A stretch of 64,000 nt of DNA from assembly GCA_009733745.1 (NCBI GenBank), contig WNWL01000003.1:1-64000 (forward strand). Reading direction: 5' to 3'. Below the pieces are notes generated by a model. That model saw only the letters and a program-made list of their open reading frames with translations. It was not told the DNA's origin and searched no databases. Source of the DNA: Oceanobacillus sp. HTM 045 (GTDB lineage: Bacteria > Pseudomonadota > Alphaproteobacteria > Rhodobacterales > Rhodobacteraceae). Made by a program: the position numbers and the translations under genes. How positions within the stretch are numbered: the first letter of the stretch is position 1; the number at the start of each line of letters is the position of its first letter. This document shows positions 16,993-25,132 of this stretch, in pieces.

Positions 16993-17749
16993 TGTCGCTC
17001 GGAGCCTCCTTGCGCTGAGCCACGTATCCATTCGCCGTGAACCCGCCATCCACGGGCAAGATCGCGCCGGTCACCATGGAGGACTGCGGGCCGAGGAGAA
17101 ATGCGACGGCGTCTGCGACCTCGGAGGCCAGGGCGAGCCGGCCGAGCGCGGCGCGGCCCGCGACGCCTTCGAGGTCGTAGATGCCCCGCTCTATCAGCGT
17201 TTCGACCTGCTGGGTGCGAACCCCGGTGGGCGCGACGGCGTTGACGCGGATCCCGAGCGGTCCCCACTCCATCGCCAGGCTGCGGGCAAGGTTGTGAACG
17301 GCAGCCTTGGAGGCGCAATAGCCTGCACGTTGCGGTGCACCGCCGACACCGTAGACGGAGCCGAGGAAGACGATGCTTCCGCCACTCTCAGCCATGTGCC
17401 GTGCGGCGCGCTGGGCCGGGAGAAAGGTGCCGACCACGTTGGTCTCAAGCATGTGCCTCAGGCCACCGGCCTCCAGATCCAGTGACGGTTCCACTCCCGC
17501 GATACCCGCCGAACAGACTACGCCGTCGATCCCTCCGAAGGCCGAGAGCGTTGCCTCGATGGCGCGGTCGACGTCGGCTTCCACGGTTACGTCGCCATCC
17601 ACCGCGACGACCTTTGCGGCACCGAGCAACGCCGCCGCTTCAGCCATGCCGCTGCGGCCCATCAGGCATAGCTCGGTGCCGTCCGAGGCCAGCCGCTCCG
17701 CAGTCGCGCGTCCGATGCCCTTGGCCGCGCCGGTGATGAGCACTCTCAT
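16985..17749 (-). CDS. SDR family oxidoreductase
   Basis: This 254-residue classical short-chain dehydrogenase has a TGAAKGIG cofactor loop, a catalytic Tyr-Lys in YCASK, a Ser in the preceding FLGSVYG segment, and ILPVDGGF near the C-terminus. The NSAG/NNAG motif reads CSAG. It should oxidise or reduce an alcohol/ketone with NAD(P). ATG 17749 overlaps the E2 stop by ATGA. The neighbouring E1/E2 suggests it prepares or processes a hydroxy or keto acid or a diketone. The cofactor preference is not clear. Confidence 0.88.
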   Translation of the reverse strand: MRVLITGAAKGIGRATAERLASDGTELCLMGRSGMAEAAALLGAAKVVAVDGDVTVEADVDRAIEATLSAFGGIDGVVCSAGIAGVEPSLDLEAGGLRHMLETNVVGTFLPAQRAARHMAESGGSIVFLGSVYGVGGAPQRAGYCASKAAVHNLARSLAMEWGPLGIRVNAVAPTGVRTQQVETLIERGIYDLEGVAGRAALGRLALASEVADAVAFLLGPQSSMVTGAILPVDGGFTANGYVAQRKEAPSDNA

Positions 17750-19059
17750 GTCGCCGCCCCCTGCTCTGATGCCGTCATCATCTCCACCATGATCCGAGCC
17801 ACCTGTTCCGGCGCCTCGACCTGGGGCATGTGCCCCACGCCTTCGAGCAGGTGCAGCCCCACGTGGGAGGGCGCCCCGATTCCGTGCTTCCAGGGCAGCA
17901 CAGCGTCCGCACGCCCCCATACGATGCGCGCCGGAACCTCCAGCCGTTCGAACGCAGCGCGGAGGTCGAAGGCGGGCGTGCCGTCCGGGAACAGGGAGTT
18001 CGCCAACTCCAGCTGTGCAGCGCGGAGTTCCGGATCGGCCCGTAACGACCAGGCGGCGTTCACGTACGCATCGTCGATGATGGCAGGTTCTCTTGCCAGC
18101 CTACGCAGCCAAGGACCGAAGCTTTCCGGCGCGTTCGCCCGCGCCAGACCGGCTATGCTCTCGCCACCGATGTCGGGGCCGAGCCCGCCGGGCGAGATAA
18201 GCGTGACGGAGGCAATCTTCCGCGACCTGATATCGGCCAGCGCCAGCGCCGCTGCGCCACCCAGCGAGTGCCCGGCAACATGGGCCCGGTCGAGCCGCAG
18301 GCTGTCGAAAGCCTCCGTCACTTGCCGGGCGAGAGCCGCGAAGTCACGCGGCACGGCACGCGGCGAATCGCCGTGCGCGGGCAACTCGATTCCGAATGCG
18401 GGGCGCACACGCATCACGCGCAGGAGCGGGCGCCACGCATTTGCATCGGCCGCGAACCCGTGGATCAGAACAAGCGGCGTGCCCTCCCCCTTGTTCAGCC
18501 TGACCACATTGAGCGGGCCGGAAAGGGCCTTGGCCTCGTACTGCGCATTGACGTTACACGCCGCTGCCTCGACATCTCGCGCCTTGATCCGCCCCGAAGG
18601 ACTGGTCGCACGAACCGCTTGGAGGTCGACTCCCAGATCCCTCGCCCGAGACTTCGCCCAGGGACTCGCCACGATGCGGCCCGCATCTTCAATCGCCACG
18701 GAACGCGCGGCCTCTGCTGTCGGCGCGGGGCCGGCCGCGGCGACAGGCGTTGATCCCCGCACCTGACCTTCGGCGTCGACATCACCCGAGGATGCGCTGC
18801 TCACCTCGTTATCGTCCGCATCGACGCCGATCAGGCCAAGCACCGAACTCACCGGCACTTCCTCACCCGCTCCGACGTCGATGCGGGTCAACACTCCATC
18901 GGACGGACACGGCACCTCGGTCGCGGCCTTGGCAGTCTCCACGACCAGCAACACATCACCCTTGCGCACAACATCGCCTTCAGCCGCGCACCACTCGGTC
19001 ACGACGACCGTCTCCATGTATTCGCCGGCGATCGCGCCGATCCTGATGGGATGTGCCAT
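17746..19059 (-). CDS. acoC: Acetoin-dehydrogenase-type E2 with alpha/beta hydrolase domain
   Basis: This 437-residue protein has a lipoyl domain (about 1-80) with the lipoyl-Lys in ETAKAATEV, a peripheral subunit-binding domain around ASPWAKSRARDLGVDL.. SPSGRIKARDVE, and an alpha/beta-hydrolase domain (about 190-437) with nucleophile GHSLGGAA and a His in GVGHMPQVE. This architecture is that of AcoC, where a hydrolase fold replaces the usual catalytic acyltransferase domain (no HxxxDG seen). It would carry the acyl group released by E1 from acetoin or a similar 2-keto compound. No E3 is encoded nearby, so a housekeeping lipoamide dehydrogenase must serve. Confidence 0.85.
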   Translation of the reverse strand: MAHPIRIGAIAGEYMETVVVTEWCAAEGDVVRKGDVLLVVETAKAATEVPCPSDGVLTRIDVGAGEEVPVSSVLGLIGVDADDNEVSSASSGDVDAEGQVRGSTPVAAAGPAPTAEAARSVAIEDAGRIVASPWAKSRARDLGVDLQAVRATSPSGRIKARDVEAAACNVNAQYEAKALSGPLNVVRLNKGEGTPLVLIHGFAADANAWRPLLRVMRVRPAFGIELPAHGDSPRAVPRDFAALARQVTEAFDSLRLDRAHVAGHSLGGAAALALADIRSRKIASVTLISPGGLGPDIGGESIAGLARANAPESFGPWLRRLAREPAIIDDAYVNAAWSLRADPELRAAQLELANSLFPDGTPAFDLRAAFERLEVPARIVWGRADAVLPWKHGIGAPSHVGLHLLEGVGHMPQVEAPEQVARIMVEMMTASEQGAAT

Positions 19060-19068
19060 CGCCGCGCC

Positions 19069-20040
19069 TCAGGCCAACGCCCGGCGAGCCGCCGCGGCGA
19101 TGCGTCCGGCATCGGGGATCACCTGGGTCTCGAGGGGCTCCGAGTACGGGATGGGCATGTCGGGGATGGCCACGCGCATCACCGGCGCGTCGAGTTGATC
19201 GAAGGCGTGGTCCATGACCGTCGCCGACAATTCTGCCGCGTAGCCGCAGAACCCCCAGCCTTCGTTCACCACGACAGCGTGATGCGTACGCGAGATCGAC
19301 CCAACGACGGCACCGAGATCGAGCGGGCGAAGTGTGCGCAGGTCGATCACTTCGGCGAAAACTCCTTCAGCCGCGAGCGCCTCGGCGGCCTTCTCCGCTT
19401 CCAGCACCATGCGCGACGTCGCAAAGATCGACACGTCGGTTCCTTCGCGCACCGTCCGGGCCCGGCCGATCTCTGTCGTCTCGTCACCGTCCGGCACGTC
19501 GCCGCGGGTGTTGTAGAGGAGCTTGTGTTCGAGGAAGATGACCGGTCCGGGATCGCGGATCGCGGCCTTGAGAAGGCCCTTCGCGTCCGCCGGCGTGACC
19601 GGCGCCACGACCTTCAGTCCGGGGACCTGCGCCACCAGCCCGTCTAGCGACTTGGCGTGCTGGGCACCGGTCCCGACGCCGCCTCCGCCCTGGGTCCGAA
19701 GGACGAACGGCATCTCCACTTGGCCTTCCCAGACATAGGAGAAGACCGACGCCTGGTTGATCAATGCGTCCAGCGTCAATGGCATGAAGTCCGCGTACAT
19801 TATCTCCAGCACCGGCCTGGTACCGGTCATCGCCGCGCTGACAGCCATCGCGGTGAGCGCCTGCTCGGAGATCGGGGTGTCGAGGACGCGCCCCTCGAAT
19901 TCCTCCATCAGGCCCTTCGTCACCTTGAAGACGCCGCCATAGGTGCCGACGTCTTCTCCAAACACGAACACGGCCTCGTCACGGGCCATCTCCTCGCGGA
20001 GAGCAGCGTTGAGCGCCTCTGCATAGCGCATTGTCGGCAT
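19069..20040 (-). CDS. acoB: Thiamine-dependent dehydrogenase E1 beta subunit
   Basis: This 323-residue transketolase-fold beta subunit is of the acetoin/pyruvate/branched-chain dehydrogenase type (MRYAEALNAALREEMARDEAVFVFGEDVGTYGG, TPISEQALTAMAVSAAMTG). The YADF and QGGGGVGTGAQHAKSLD blocks are typical of AcoB/PdhB. ATG 20040 overlaps the E1 alpha stop by ATGA. With E1 alpha it decarboxylates or cleaves a 2-keto substrate using thiamine diphosphate. The E2 type favours acetoin-like cleavage, but the true substrate is not shown. Confidence 0.87.
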   Translation of the reverse strand: MPTMRYAEALNAALREEMARDEAVFVFGEDVGTYGGVFKVTKGLMEEFEGRVLDTPISEQALTAMAVSAAMTGTRPVLEIMYADFMPLTLDALINQASVFSYVWEGQVEMPFVLRTQGGGGVGTGAQHAKSLDGLVAQVPGLKVVAPVTPADAKGLLKAAIRDPGPVIFLEHKLLYNTRGDVPDGDETTEIGRARTVREGTDVSIFATSRMVLEAEKAAEALAAEGVFAEVIDLRTLRPLDLGAVVGSISRTHHAVVVNEGWGFCGYAAELSATVMDHAFDQLDAPVMRVAIPDMPIPYSEPLETQVIPDAGRIAAAARRALA

Positions 20041-21011
20041 CAGTGCGCCTCCGCGTATGGAGAACTCGGCGCGTGAAATGCGAAGTCCGGCATGGGGTCG
20101 GCGAGGGCCTGTTGAAAGGCACGCTCCATTTCTTCTCTCGCGGCCGCCTCGATCGCGGCGACCTCCTCCGCTCCGATGAGCGGCGCCAGCGCGGATGCCG
20201 ACAGGCGGATCGGATCGCGCGCACGCCACTCGGCGACTTCGTCCGGGTCCTGATACCCGCCCATGTCAGAGGTGGAGAACCCCTCGACACGATAGGTACG
20301 TGCCTCGATCAGGGTCGGCCCCTCGCCACGCCGCGCCCTGTCCGCGGCGCTGGCAACAGCCCGGAAGACGGCAACGAGATCGTTCCCGTCCACTACCTCG
20401 CCGGGCATTCCATAACCGGCCGCACGCGCCGCGAGGTCGCCGGTGGCCGACTGCCTATCCTGCGGGACCGTCAGCCCGAATCGATTGTTCTCCAGAACGA
20501 AGATGACCGGCAGCTTCCAGAGCCCCGCCATGTTCATGGCTTCGTGGCAGATCCCGGTCTGGGCGGCACCATCCCCGAACACGGTCATGGCAACCCGGTT
20601 CTCACCACGAATCTTGATCGACAGCGCCATCCCCGCTGCGGCGGGAATCCCGGCGCCCACGATGGCATTGCCGCCGATCACTCCGGTGGAGGCGTCACCG
20701 ATCAGCATGTGCCCGCCACGGCCGCCGCAGTACCCGGTCGCCCGCCCGAAAATCTCCGCGACGACCCGGCGCGGGTCGAGCCCCTTGCCGATGTAGACAT
20801 GGTGCCCGCGATGCGTGGTCGCGACGTAGTCTTCCTGACCAAGCGCACCACAAGCGCCGACCCCGACCGCCTCCTGCCCGTCACAACGGTGGATCGGCCC
20901 GCGCGTCTTGCCCGAGCGAAACATTTCCCCCAGCGTCTCTTCGAGCCTCCGCGTCAGCACCATGCGGCGGTGCATCTCGGCCCAGGCTTCGGGGGACGGC
21001 TCGTTCTTCAT
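20040..21011 (-). CDS. acoA: Thiamine-dependent dehydrogenase E1 alpha subunit
   Basis: This 323-residue E1 alpha subunit has the thiamine-diphosphate motif starting at GDGAAQTG and ending ENNRFG, plus the HRGHHVYIGKG and GGRGGHML blocks common to AcoA/PdhA. ATG 21011 is the first start of the minus-strand operon. The adjacent intergenic region (21012-21183) is shared with the TRAP transporter on the other strand, so both halves are probably co-regulated. Confidence 0.87.
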   Translation of the reverse strand: MKNEPSPEAWAEMHRRMVLTRRLEETLGEMFRSGKTRGPIHRCDGQEAVGVGACGALGQEDYVATTHRGHHVYIGKGLDPRRVVAEIFGRATGYCGGRGGHMLIGDASTGVIGGNAIVGAGIPAAAGMALSIKIRGENRVAMTVFGDGAAQTGICHEAMNMAGLWKLPVIFVLENNRFGLTVPQDRQSATGDLAARAAGYGMPGEVVDGNDLVAVFRAVASAADRARRGEGPTLIEARTYRVEGFSTSDMGGYQDPDEVAEWRARDPIRLSASALAPLIGAEEVAAIEAAAREEMERAFQQALADPMPDFAFHAPSSPYAEAH

Positions 21012-21040
21012 GGAATTCTCCGACTGCGGGATTCCGCAAT

Positions 21041-21122
21041 TTGTTATTGCATATAACGCTATCATGAGTGGAGCAAGGCGCTCCGAGCTTGACTTCTGAA
21101 ATTTGTTATATCGAATATCACA
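21041..21122. promoter_or_regulatory. Candidate operator region of the divergent promoter
   Basis: Two AT-rich elements in otherwise GC-rich DNA share TTGTTAT (21041-21047 and 21103-21109). The first is an inverted repeat GTTAT-TGCAT-ATAAC (21043-21057). The second has flanking TTGT (21103-21106) and ACAA (21119-21122) arms. This is a plausible binding region for the GntR regulator at 14845-15624. Confidence 0.45.
21089..21118 (+). promoter_or_regulatory. Candidate TRAP operon promoter TTGACT-N18-GAATAT
   Basis: A near-consensus -35 TTGACT (21089-21094) is followed after 18 bp by GAATAT (21113-21118). The second candidate operator overlaps the -10, which would allow direct repression. It lies about 65 bp before ATG 21184. 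Confidence 0.45.
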
Positions 21123-21183
21123 AGCGATCAACGACGCGATGCCCGGGACAGATGCGCGGGCCGTGCCCAACGGGAGAAGAATC

Positions 21184-22251
21184 ATGAAACACAGTCTTGC
21201 CGCAGCCGCGGCAGCCATGAGTGTCTCGCTCGCATCGAGCGCAGCCTCGGCCGCGGAGTTCGAGTTCAGGATGGCAATCATCTCGAGCGAGAACAGCATC
21301 TACTACACCGAGATGGCCCAGCCTTTCGTCGAAATGGTCGGCCAGCTCACCGACGGCAGGGTGGCCATCGAGATCCTCCCGGCGGGGACCGTCGGCAGCG
21401 TTCTGAAGCTTCACGAGGCGGTCGAGGACGGCCTGATCGACATGGCCCAGACCACGCCGATCTTCCTCGGCACGTCGGACGTGACCAACGCGATGATCGC
21501 GTCGTTCCCGACCGGCCTGGGCGTCGACAGCTATACTGCCTGGCTCTACAACGGAGGCGGGCTGGAGCTCTGGCAGGAGCACCGGCGCGAGAAGATGGGC
21601 ATGCATGCCCTCGTCACCGCGCTTGGCCCCTCCGAATGGTTCGCGCACGCCAGTGCCCCCATCACCACGGGCGCCGATCTCGAGGGCAAGCGTTTCCGCA
21701 CGCTTGGCAACTGGGCCGCGATCACCGAGGCGAACTATGGTGTTGCGCCGACCGTGGTCGCCGGCTCTGAAATCTACGGGATGCTCGAGAAGGGCGGCCT
21801 CGACATGGCCGAGTACTCCATTCCGTCGGAGAACGCCAAGATCGGCTTCCACGAGATCGCGGAGTTCATCGTCTATCCCGGCATCCAGGCCCCTGCATGG
21901 GCATTCGAGACGGTCATGCTGTCGGACACCTGGGACGGCCTGCCGGACGACCTGAAGATCAAGATGGAACTGGCGGCGGAGCTTACGCTGCACCGCAGCC
22001 TTTCCGGGATGATCATGGCCGATCTCGAAGCTATCGACGGGCTGCGCGGCGGCGGCAACAAGTTCGTCCGTCTCGACCCGGCATTCATCGAGGACGCCCG
22101 CGCGAAGTCGCGTGCCTGGGCGCTGGAAGCGGCAGCTGACGACGAGCTTGCGCTGCGGGTCGCCAACTCGATCTTCGAGTTCCAGGACTACTGGCGTGCC
22201 AACTCCGGCTACCTCGTCTACGACTACGTGCCCGGCATCGAGCCGAAGTAG
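21184..22251 (+). CDS. TRAP transporter substrate-binding protein (DctP family)
   Basis: This 355-residue periplasmic receptor has a clear Sec signal (MKHSLAAAAAAMSVSLASSAASAA). The DctP fold includes AQPFVEMVGQLTDGRVAIEILPAG, LEGKRFRTLGNWA with the Arg that usually binds a substrate carboxylate, and GGLDMAEYS. It feeds the DctQ/DctM membrane parts encoded next. I chose ATG 21184 over longer frames because the signal peptide begins there, after GGGAGAAG. A carboxylate-bearing substrate is expected for the family. Confidence 0.9.
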   Translation: MKHSLAAAAAAMSVSLASSAASAAEFEFRMAIISSENSIYYTEMAQPFVEMVGQLTDGRVAIEILPAGTVGSVLKLHEAVEDGLIDMAQTTPIFLGTSDVTNAMIASFPTGLGVDSYTAWLYNGGGLELWQEHRREKMGMHALVTALGPSEWFAHASAPITTGADLEGKRFRTLGNWAAITEANYGVAPTVVAGSEIYGMLEKGGLDMAEYSIPSENAKIGFHEIAEFIVYPGIQAPAWAFETVMLSDTWDGLPDDLKIKMELAAELTLHRSLSGMIMADLEAIDGLRGGGNKFVRLDPAFIEDARAKSRAWALEAAADDELALRVANSIFEFQDYWRANSGYLVYDYVPGIEPK

Positions 22252-22280
22252 TCCCGCAGCAGCTGACCGGATCTCCCAAC

Positions 22281-22859
22281 ATGGAAGCAAACGACCCCGC
22301 AGGGCCAGGACCTGCTTCCCGGCCGCGCGGGGTCGTTCCGCGTACGGTGCTCGGGCTTGAGAGCATTTCCCGCGCCATCACGGGCGTTCTGGCAGCCGTC
22401 GCGGCGCTTCTCGTGATTGGAATGATCGGCGCGACGGTCTTTGAAATCTTCATGCGGCGCGTGATGAACGCGCCGCAGATCTGGGTCGGCGACGTGAGCT
22501 TCATGCTCAATGGCGCCGTCTTCATGCTCGCGGCCGGCTGGGCGCTGCACCAAAATGCGCATGTCCGCATCGACGTGTTCTCGAATCACTTTCCGCCGCG
22601 CTTCTACGCGGGCCTGCAAGCGGCCTTCTACCTCTGCGCGGTGGCTCCCGCGCTGGTGATCGGTACGAAGTCCGCATTCGACAAGGCGCTCCGGGCTTTC
22701 GAGCGGGACAGCGTGCAGACGGCCAGCGCCTGGGAGCCGCTTATCTGGCCTTTCCTTGCTGTTCTGACCGTCGGACTCGCGGCCCTTGTCATGGCCGCGA
22801 TCACCACCGGATTGCGGCGCATCCTCGATGCGTTTGGAGGCGCAACGCATGGAGCATGA
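22281..22859 (+). CDS. TRAP transporter small permease (DctQ family)
   Basis: This 192-residue membrane protein has four hydrophobic segments after a cytoplasmic N-terminus of about 30 residues, and the family pattern ISRAITGVLAAVAALLVIG.. FEIFMRRVMNAPQIWVGDVS. It is the small subunit of the TRAP transporter and overlaps the dctM start by 11 bp. DctP ends 29 bp upstream. Confidence 0.88.
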   Translation: MEANDPAGPGPASRPRGVVPRTVLGLESISRAITGVLAAVAALLVIGMIGATVFEIFMRRVMNAPQIWVGDVSFMLNGAVFMLAAGWALHQNAHVRIDVFSNHFPPRFYAGLQAAFYLCAVAPALVIGTKSAFDKALRAFERDSVQTASAWEPLIWPFLAVLTVGLAALVMAAITTGLRRILDAFGGATHGA

Positions 22860-24171
22860 AACGCTCGCGATCCTGATGTTCCCGACGATGGTGCTGCTGC
22901 TGCTGCTCGGGTTCCAGGTCTCGCTCTCCCTGATCGTGTGCGGCGTCGGATACGGCCTCGCTCTCTACGGCGACCGGATCGGCATCCTGATGTTCAACGT
23001 GGTGCAGGATACCGCCACATCCTTCGTGCTCACCGCGGTCGCCCCCTTCATCCTGATGGGCTGCATCCTCGAGCGCTGCGGGGTAGCGGAGCGGCTCTTC
23101 AGCGCGATGGACGTACTGATCGGGCGCCTGCCCGCCGGCATCGCGCTCGCCTCGATGGCCATGGCGGCGATGATCGCTGCAACAACGGGAATCGTCGGCG
23201 CTGTCGAGGTGATGATCGGCATGATGGCGATCCCGGTGATGCAGCGCCTCCGCTACCCGCATGACCTCATCGCCGGCACGATCTGCGCAGGCGGATCTCT
23301 CGGCACAATGATCCCGCCGTCGCTGGTACTCATCGTCTATTCGTCGGTCGCGAACCTCTCGGTCGGCAAGCTCTTCGCCGCCGCCCTGCTGCCCGGCGCC
23401 ATCATGGTCGGGCTCTTCATGCTCTACATCGCGGCGCGCGGCGTGGCGATGCAGCGAGACGTGCCGGCAACTCCGCGGGATCCCCTTTCAGTCGGCGAAG
23501 CCTTCCGCGTCGTCGCGACCGGCCTCCTGCCTGCGATCTTCCTGGTCGTTGCAGTACTGGGAGCGATTCTGTTCGGCATCGCCAGTCCGACCGAGGCCGC
23601 CTCGCTGGGCTGCGTGGGCGCTGTCGTCCTGGCGTTTTTCTACGGAACGATGGAGTTGAAGCTCATTCGCGATGCGCTCGCGAACACGCTCAAGCTCACC
23701 AGCATGATCCTGCTGATCGTGGTCGGAGGCTCGCTCTTCTCGTCCGTCTTCCGTTCGCTCGGTGGCAACGACCTCGTGGCAGCGCTGGTCGGGGAGGCGG
23801 GGCTCTCGGACGCCGGGCTGATCCTCCTGCTGCTCGCCATCGTCTTCGTGGCAGGGTTCATACTCGAGTGGGTGTCCGTTCTCCTGATCTGCCTGCCATT
23901 GTTCGTTCCGCTGATCGAGGCGCAGGAGATCGACCCTATCTGGTTCGCGATGCTGGTCTTCGTGGTTCTGCAGAGCTCCTACCTCACACCGCCGATGGCG
24001 CCGTCGATCTTCTACCTGCGTGGTATCGCTCCCGCCGAAATCTCGACGCGGCAGATGTATCTTGGGGTTCTGCCCTTCATCCTTTGCCAGTTGCTCGTCC
24101 TCGCGCTCCTGATGCTCTTTCCCGCGCTGGCAACATGGGCGCCATCGGTGATGGTCACCGGGTTCGAATGA
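22849..24171 (+). CDS. TRAP transporter large permease (DctM family)
   Basis: This 440-residue sodium-coupled transport subunit has about 12 hydrophobic segments, the AATTGIVGAVEVMIG and GGSLGTMIPPSLVLIVYSSVANLSVGKLFAAALLPG motifs, and AEISTRQMYLGVLPF near the end. ATG 22849 was preferred over longer frames because DctM proteins begin at this hydrophobic segment. Its stop overlaps the RidA start (ATGA). Confidence 0.9.
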   Translation: MEHETLAILMFPTMVLLLLLGFQVSLSLIVCGVGYGLALYGDRIGILMFNVVQDTATSFVLTAVAPFILMGCILERCGVAERLFSAMDVLIGRLPAGIALASMAMAAMIAATTGIVGAVEVMIGMMAIPVMQRLRYPHDLIAGTICAGGSLGTMIPPSLVLIVYSSVANLSVGKLFAAALLPGAIMVGLFMLYIAARGVAMQRDVPATPRDPLSVGEAFRVVATGLLPAIFLVVAVLGAILFGIASPTEAASLGCVGAVVLAFFYGTMELKLIRDALANTLKLTSMILLIVVGGSLFSSVFRSLGGNDLVAALVGEAGLSDAGLILLLLAIVFVAGFILEWVSVLLICLPLFVPLIEAQEIDPIWFAMLVFVVLQSSYLTPPMAPSIFYLRGIAPAEISTRQMYLGVLPFILCQLLVLALLMLFPALATWAPSVMVTGFE

Positions 24172-24560
24172 TGCGCGAGAATTTTTCGAGCGGATCGAAT
24201 TTCGAAGCGATGTGGGGTTACAGCCGTGCGGTGCGGGTCGGCCGGCGGCTGTGGATCTCCGGCACGATCGGCTACGACTACGCGACGATGGACATCGCGC
24301 CCGATGTTGCGGGACAGGTGCGCCAGTGCGTCGCGAATATCCGGCCCGCCCTCGCCGCGATGGGGTCCGATCTGTCGGCTATCGTGTCGCTCGAGATCTA
24401 CGTCACCGACCCTGCCCTGGCCGGCGCCGCGCTGGATGCGGCGGCGGCAGAGCAGAACGCCCCTGCAGCGACGACGACAGTTGTGGGCTTCCCTTACGGC
24501 CCCCAGGTTCTAGTCGAACTCCGCCCCTTCGCGATCCTGCCCGAGGAGACACCGAGTTGA
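24168..24560 (+). CDS. RidA family protein, divergent active site
   Basis: This 130-residue RidA/YjgF-like protein (GYSRAVRVGRRLWISGTIGYD, C-terminal VVGFPYGPQVLVELRPFAI) is a paralogue of the RidA at 15700-16092. The Arg present in that copy before the penultimate strand is replaced here (NAPAATTTVV), so classical imine deaminase activity is doubtful. Either ATG of ATGATG (24168 or 24171) could start it; both overlap the dctM stop. Its TGA overlaps a TTG start of the next gene. Confidence 0.83.
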   Translation: MMRENFSSGSNFEAMWGYSRAVRVGRRLWISGTIGYDYATMDIAPDVAGQVRQCVANIRPALAAMGSDLSAIVSLEIYVTDPALAGAALDAAAAEQNAPAATTTVVGFPYGPQVLVELRPFAILPEETPS

Positions 24561-25042
24561 TCGACATTCCCAACATCGAGCGCCGCCGCGCACAGGGACA
24601 GATCGTCAAACCGATCTACGAGGAACTGGTCGCCGAACTGGGTGAAGCCAAGGCACATGAGATCATTGCCCGCGCCGTTCACCGTTCCGTGCGCGCCGAA
24701 GCGACGGCGGCTCGCGAGGCGGCGTTGGAGGAGGGCCGCAACCCGATGGCCGCCTTCGCGGAAAACTTCCGCCGCACTTATGAGCGTCGCGGCCTCGAAG
24801 CCGGGCTGGAGGTGGAAGTGACGCGCGCCGACGGCGAGGCGCTGGAGTTCACAGTGACCCGATGCCGTTTCGTTGAGGTCTACCGCGAGATGGGTCTCGG
24901 CCATCTCGCCGCGACACTCTCCTGCAACCGCGACGGCGCATTTGCCACGGAGTTTGATCCCTCGATCGAACTGGACAGGCCGCAGACGATTGCCGGAGGG
25001 GCGGACACATGCCTTTTCCGCTATCGGCGCACAAGCGACTGA
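24557..25042 (+). CDS. L-2-amino-thiazoline-4-carboxylate hydrolase family protein
   Basis: This 161-residue protein carries features of the ATC-hydrolase family: VTRCRFVEVYREMGLGHLAATLSCNRDGAFATEF.. TIAGGADTCLFRYRR. Characterised members open the thiazoline ring of L-2-amino-thiazoline-4-carboxylate on the way to cysteine, but most of the family is untested. The start is TTG 24557, overlapping the RidA stop as TTGA with GAGGAGAC just upstream. It is the last gene of the TRAP operon, so its substrate is probably the imported compound or an early product. Confidence 0.8.
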   Translation: MIDIPNIERRRAQGQIVKPIYEELVAELGEAKAHEIIARAVHRSVRAEATAAREAALEEGRNPMAAFAENFRRTYERRGLEAGLEVEVTRADGEALEFTVTRCRFVEVYREMGLGHLAATLSCNRDGAFATEFDPSIELDRPQTIAGGADTCLFRYRRTSD

Positions 25043-25132
25043 ACCTGCGCGACCACTGCGAGGGCGTCTCGCTTGAGCCTCGGCGCATCTGGTAACCTCG
25101 ATCAGTGGCGCTTGTTTCGCGACGCGAGGAAC

